NCBI GenBank assembly: GCA_965601665.1
Contig: OZ271833.1
Span: 1,612,001 to 1,676,000 of the forward strand
DNA length: 64,000 bases
Reading direction: 5' to 3'
From: JANQNX01 sp965601665
GTDB taxonomy: Bacteria; Pseudomonadota; Gammaproteobacteria; Eutrophobiales; Eutrophobiaceae
Under the pieces are notes generated by a model. The model saw nothing but the letters and a program-made list of their open reading frames with translations, was not told where the DNA came from and did no database searches. A program made the translations under genes and the position numbers. Positions 63,079 to 64,000 of this stretch are shown one piece after another. Numbering within the stretch: position 1 is the first letter of the stretch; each line of letters opens with the position of its first letter.

Positions 63079-63644
63079 CAATGAATAAAGAAGCCATTAT
63101 TAATGACTATGGCGCAACCAACGTTTGCGTGCACGAAGACATGGTCGCATGGATGCGATCAAACCATGCCGGCGAAACCGGTGCGGTATGGATTTACCGG
63201 GGTGCAAAGTATATTGCCTGGAACAGTCGCATCATCGATATGGCCAGTGAACATGGTCAGACTGAGCAACAACACTTATTGGTGATTGAACACCTGTTGG
63301 CACCAGAGCAACATAGTCGACTTCTGCCGTTGTGGCGGCTTAGTGGTTTTATGCTGGGTTTTCTGTCAGGACTGTGTGGTTATCGGGCCTTTTGTATCAC
63401 GATTGACGCGGTGGAAACCTTTGTTGAACAACATTACCAGGAACAGATTCACTGCCTGGAACAAACCAGAAGTAATCCGGCGTTACAAGCCGTGCTGCAT
63501 CGCTGTTGTGCAGAGGAAATAGCGCACCAGCACGACGCGGCGACTAAACATGGCATCAAGCAACATTCAAAGATACAAAAGGCATGGCGCTGCATCGTTG
63601 CTGCCGGTTCAAATACTGCCGTACAACTCGCCAAGGCCGTGTAA
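63075..63644 (+). CDS. Coq7-like di-iron hydroxylase, second paralogue
   Basis: A 189-residue protein of the demethoxyubiquinone hydroxylase family, clearly distinct from the 215-residue Coq7 at 2565. All six ligands are conserved: Glu34 (RSNHAGE), Glu64 and His67, Glu114, and Glu148 and His151. An active di-iron site is therefore expected. The final gene of the ATGA-coupled photolyase operon, it may have a different substrate from ubiquinone, or hydroxylate a quinone in a light-linked process. That role is inference. Confidence 0.88.
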   Translation: MTMNKEAIINDYGATNVCVHEDMVAWMRSNHAGETGAVWIYRGAKYIAWNSRIIDMASEHGQTEQQHLLVIEHLLAPEQHSRLLPLWRLSGFMLGFLSGLCGYRAFCITIDAVETFVEQHYQEQIHCLEQTRSNPALQAVLHRCCAEEIAHQHDAATKHGIKQHSKIQKAWRCIVAAGSNTAVQLAKAV

Positions 63645-63858
63645 CTATCTCTACAGGAGCTGGACAAACGGGCAACTTATTGGTTTGACCTGTACAAAAA
63701 TACGTTCGCTACCACGCTTTTGAAATTTTTTGCCAGGCCGCCAGTCCATCACATGTTGGCCATTGGTGATACTGGCAGTTATGAAACGAACCCTGTTCGT
63801 GTTGCATAACTCTCCTCTTTCACGTTTATTGCCTATATCCGGTTCATCAGTGGTCAAC

Positions 63859-63890
63859 AGTTTCATTCATAGTTTCTCCCCCATGAAACT
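63859..63890. other. 8-bp perfect inverted repeat (possible leader hairpin)
   Basis: AGTTTCAT (63859-63866) pairs with ATGAAACT (63883-63890) around 16 bases. It lies just before a second hairpin with a T run and the start of the last gene, so the two may form a folded leader or a terminator/antiterminator arrangement. No known riboswitch is recognised. Confidence 0.45.
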
Positions 63891-63895
63891 GCCTT

Positions 63896-63923
63896 GGCCG
63901 GCTCTCCCAAGCCGGCCCTTTTT
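63896..63923 (+). terminator. Rho-independent terminator or leader hairpin before the last gene
   Basis: Perfect 7-bp stem GGCCGGC/GCCGGCC (63896-63902 with 63911-63917), 8-base loop, then C and five T. The RBS GGAGG of the next gene follows almost at once, so it may attenuate that gene as well as end the upstream transcript. Confidence 0.8.
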
Positions 63924-63940
63924 AAACGGAGGTATGACAT

Positions 63941-64000
63941 GAATTATTTTGAAACAGTCATTTCCGGAATGATGCGAAGGCTGAGCGGTATTTTTGCCGT
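63941..64000 (+). CDS. Start of an unidentified gene (3' truncated by window)
   Basis: ATG 63941 has GGAGG upstream, so this is a convincing start. Only 20 codons are visible (MNYFETVISGMMRRLSGIFA), too few to assign a family; the segment is partly hydrophobic and could lead into a membrane or signal region. It lies just after a terminator-like hairpin. Confidence 0.6.

Larger units (their letters stand above)
63645..63940. other. 296-base intergenic region before the last gene
   Basis: It holds GGACAAA at 63662 and TGTACAA at 63691, similar to motifs in the MerR upstream region at 30140-30260, then the hairpins at 63859 and 63896. A 32-codon minus-strand frame at 63709-63807 has a good ribosome binding site but no recognisable sequence, so it is not called. 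Confidence 0.5.

Noticed and set aside
63709..63807. 32-codon minus-strand frame with a strong ribosome binding site (AGAGGAG)
   Set aside because: The sequence is Gln, His and Trp rich and matches nothing I know; a good RBS by chance is plausible. It would need conservation to be called.
63651..63866. 71-residue minus-strand frame downstream of the Coq7-like gene
   Set aside because: Low-complexity, basic, no domain; it overlaps possible promoter motifs and hairpins.
1..64000. CRISPR arrays, insertion sequences, integrases and additional tRNAs
   Set aside because: No regularly spaced direct repeats, transposase or integrase motifs, or other cloverleaf patterns were found in the read-through of both strands.

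Overview
The window looks like chromosomal core and near-core DNA from a ubiquinone-containing, motile gammaproteobacterium with a facultative lifestyle. Evidence for this: closely gammaproteobacterial L13 and S9 ribosomal proteins (rplM-rpsI), Coq7 for ubiquinone synthesis, an OxyR-type regulator with a secreted KatG, SlyD, Uup, a PHA synthase, PilZ and chemoreceptor genes, and an exact FNR/Anr box in front of an acetate-forming operon. Genes are densely packed, often with 4-base ATGA overlaps. I see no insertion sequence, prophage, integron or CRISPR array. The species cannot be told from the sequence alone.

Layout. 1-8.8 kb: end of an oxyR-like gene, a DegQ-type protease, Hsp20, Coq7, rplM-rpsI with promoter and terminator, tRNA-Gln(CUG), a class I PHA synthase, a DUF2269 membrane protein, and a Na/Pi cotransporter coupled to a small coiled-coil gene. 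9.5-15.1 kb: an ExbB/ExbD/TonB-like energy-transducing set whose ExbB is fused to DUF2341 and LamG-like periplasmic domains, followed by a P2-type ATPase. 15.2-18.6 kb: a MaoC-Pta / acetate kinase / FabI operon behind an FNR box. 18.7-23.7 kb: Sua5/TsaC, a DUF442-type phosphatase, a sulfotransferase-like protein, and katG behind an OxyR-like operator. 23.7-34.1 kb: small secreted proteins, a periplasmic solute-binding protein, a lone RnfC-like protein, an SRPBCC-CBS fusion, a nitroreductase, a MerR-type regulator with an elaborate repeat-rich upstream region, an alpha/beta hydrolase with a cupin, and an MFS transporter. 34.2-54.2 kb: PilZ, dUTPase, Uup, EamA, DUF457, fructosamine-kinase-like, LMW phosphatase, M48 protease, a frameshifted PilZ gene beside a chemoreceptor, HAD, NYN, a c'-type cytochrome, SlyD-HopJ, ACC deaminase-like, RNase D-like, an SGNH esterase, a protein kinase-HDOD fusion and several unknowns.

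54.3-63.6 kb is the most distinctive part. It resembles a photo-repair or light-stress neighbourhood: an SDR enzyme, an FeS-type (6-4) photolyase (FeS-BCP) with an unlisted 47-residue DUF2256 gene and a VOC protein, a membrane Ser/Thr kinase, a lipocalin, DUF427, DUF3429 and a thiamine-binding protein. These are followed by a tightly coupled four-gene operon. That operon encodes a photolyase in two pieces in reversed order (FAD domain first, alpha/beta antenna-like domain second), a renalase-like FAD oxidoreductase, and a second Coq7-like di-iron protein with all six metal ligands. I regard this operon as the best candidate for an undescribed system.

Likely coordination: OxyR with katG (peroxide), an FNR/Anr protein with maoC-pta/ackA/fabI (oxygen limitation), PilZ and HDOD proteins with the chemoreceptor (second-messenger and motility control), and possibly the MerR-type regulator with the photolyase region. 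The last link is inference, based only on shared short motifs.
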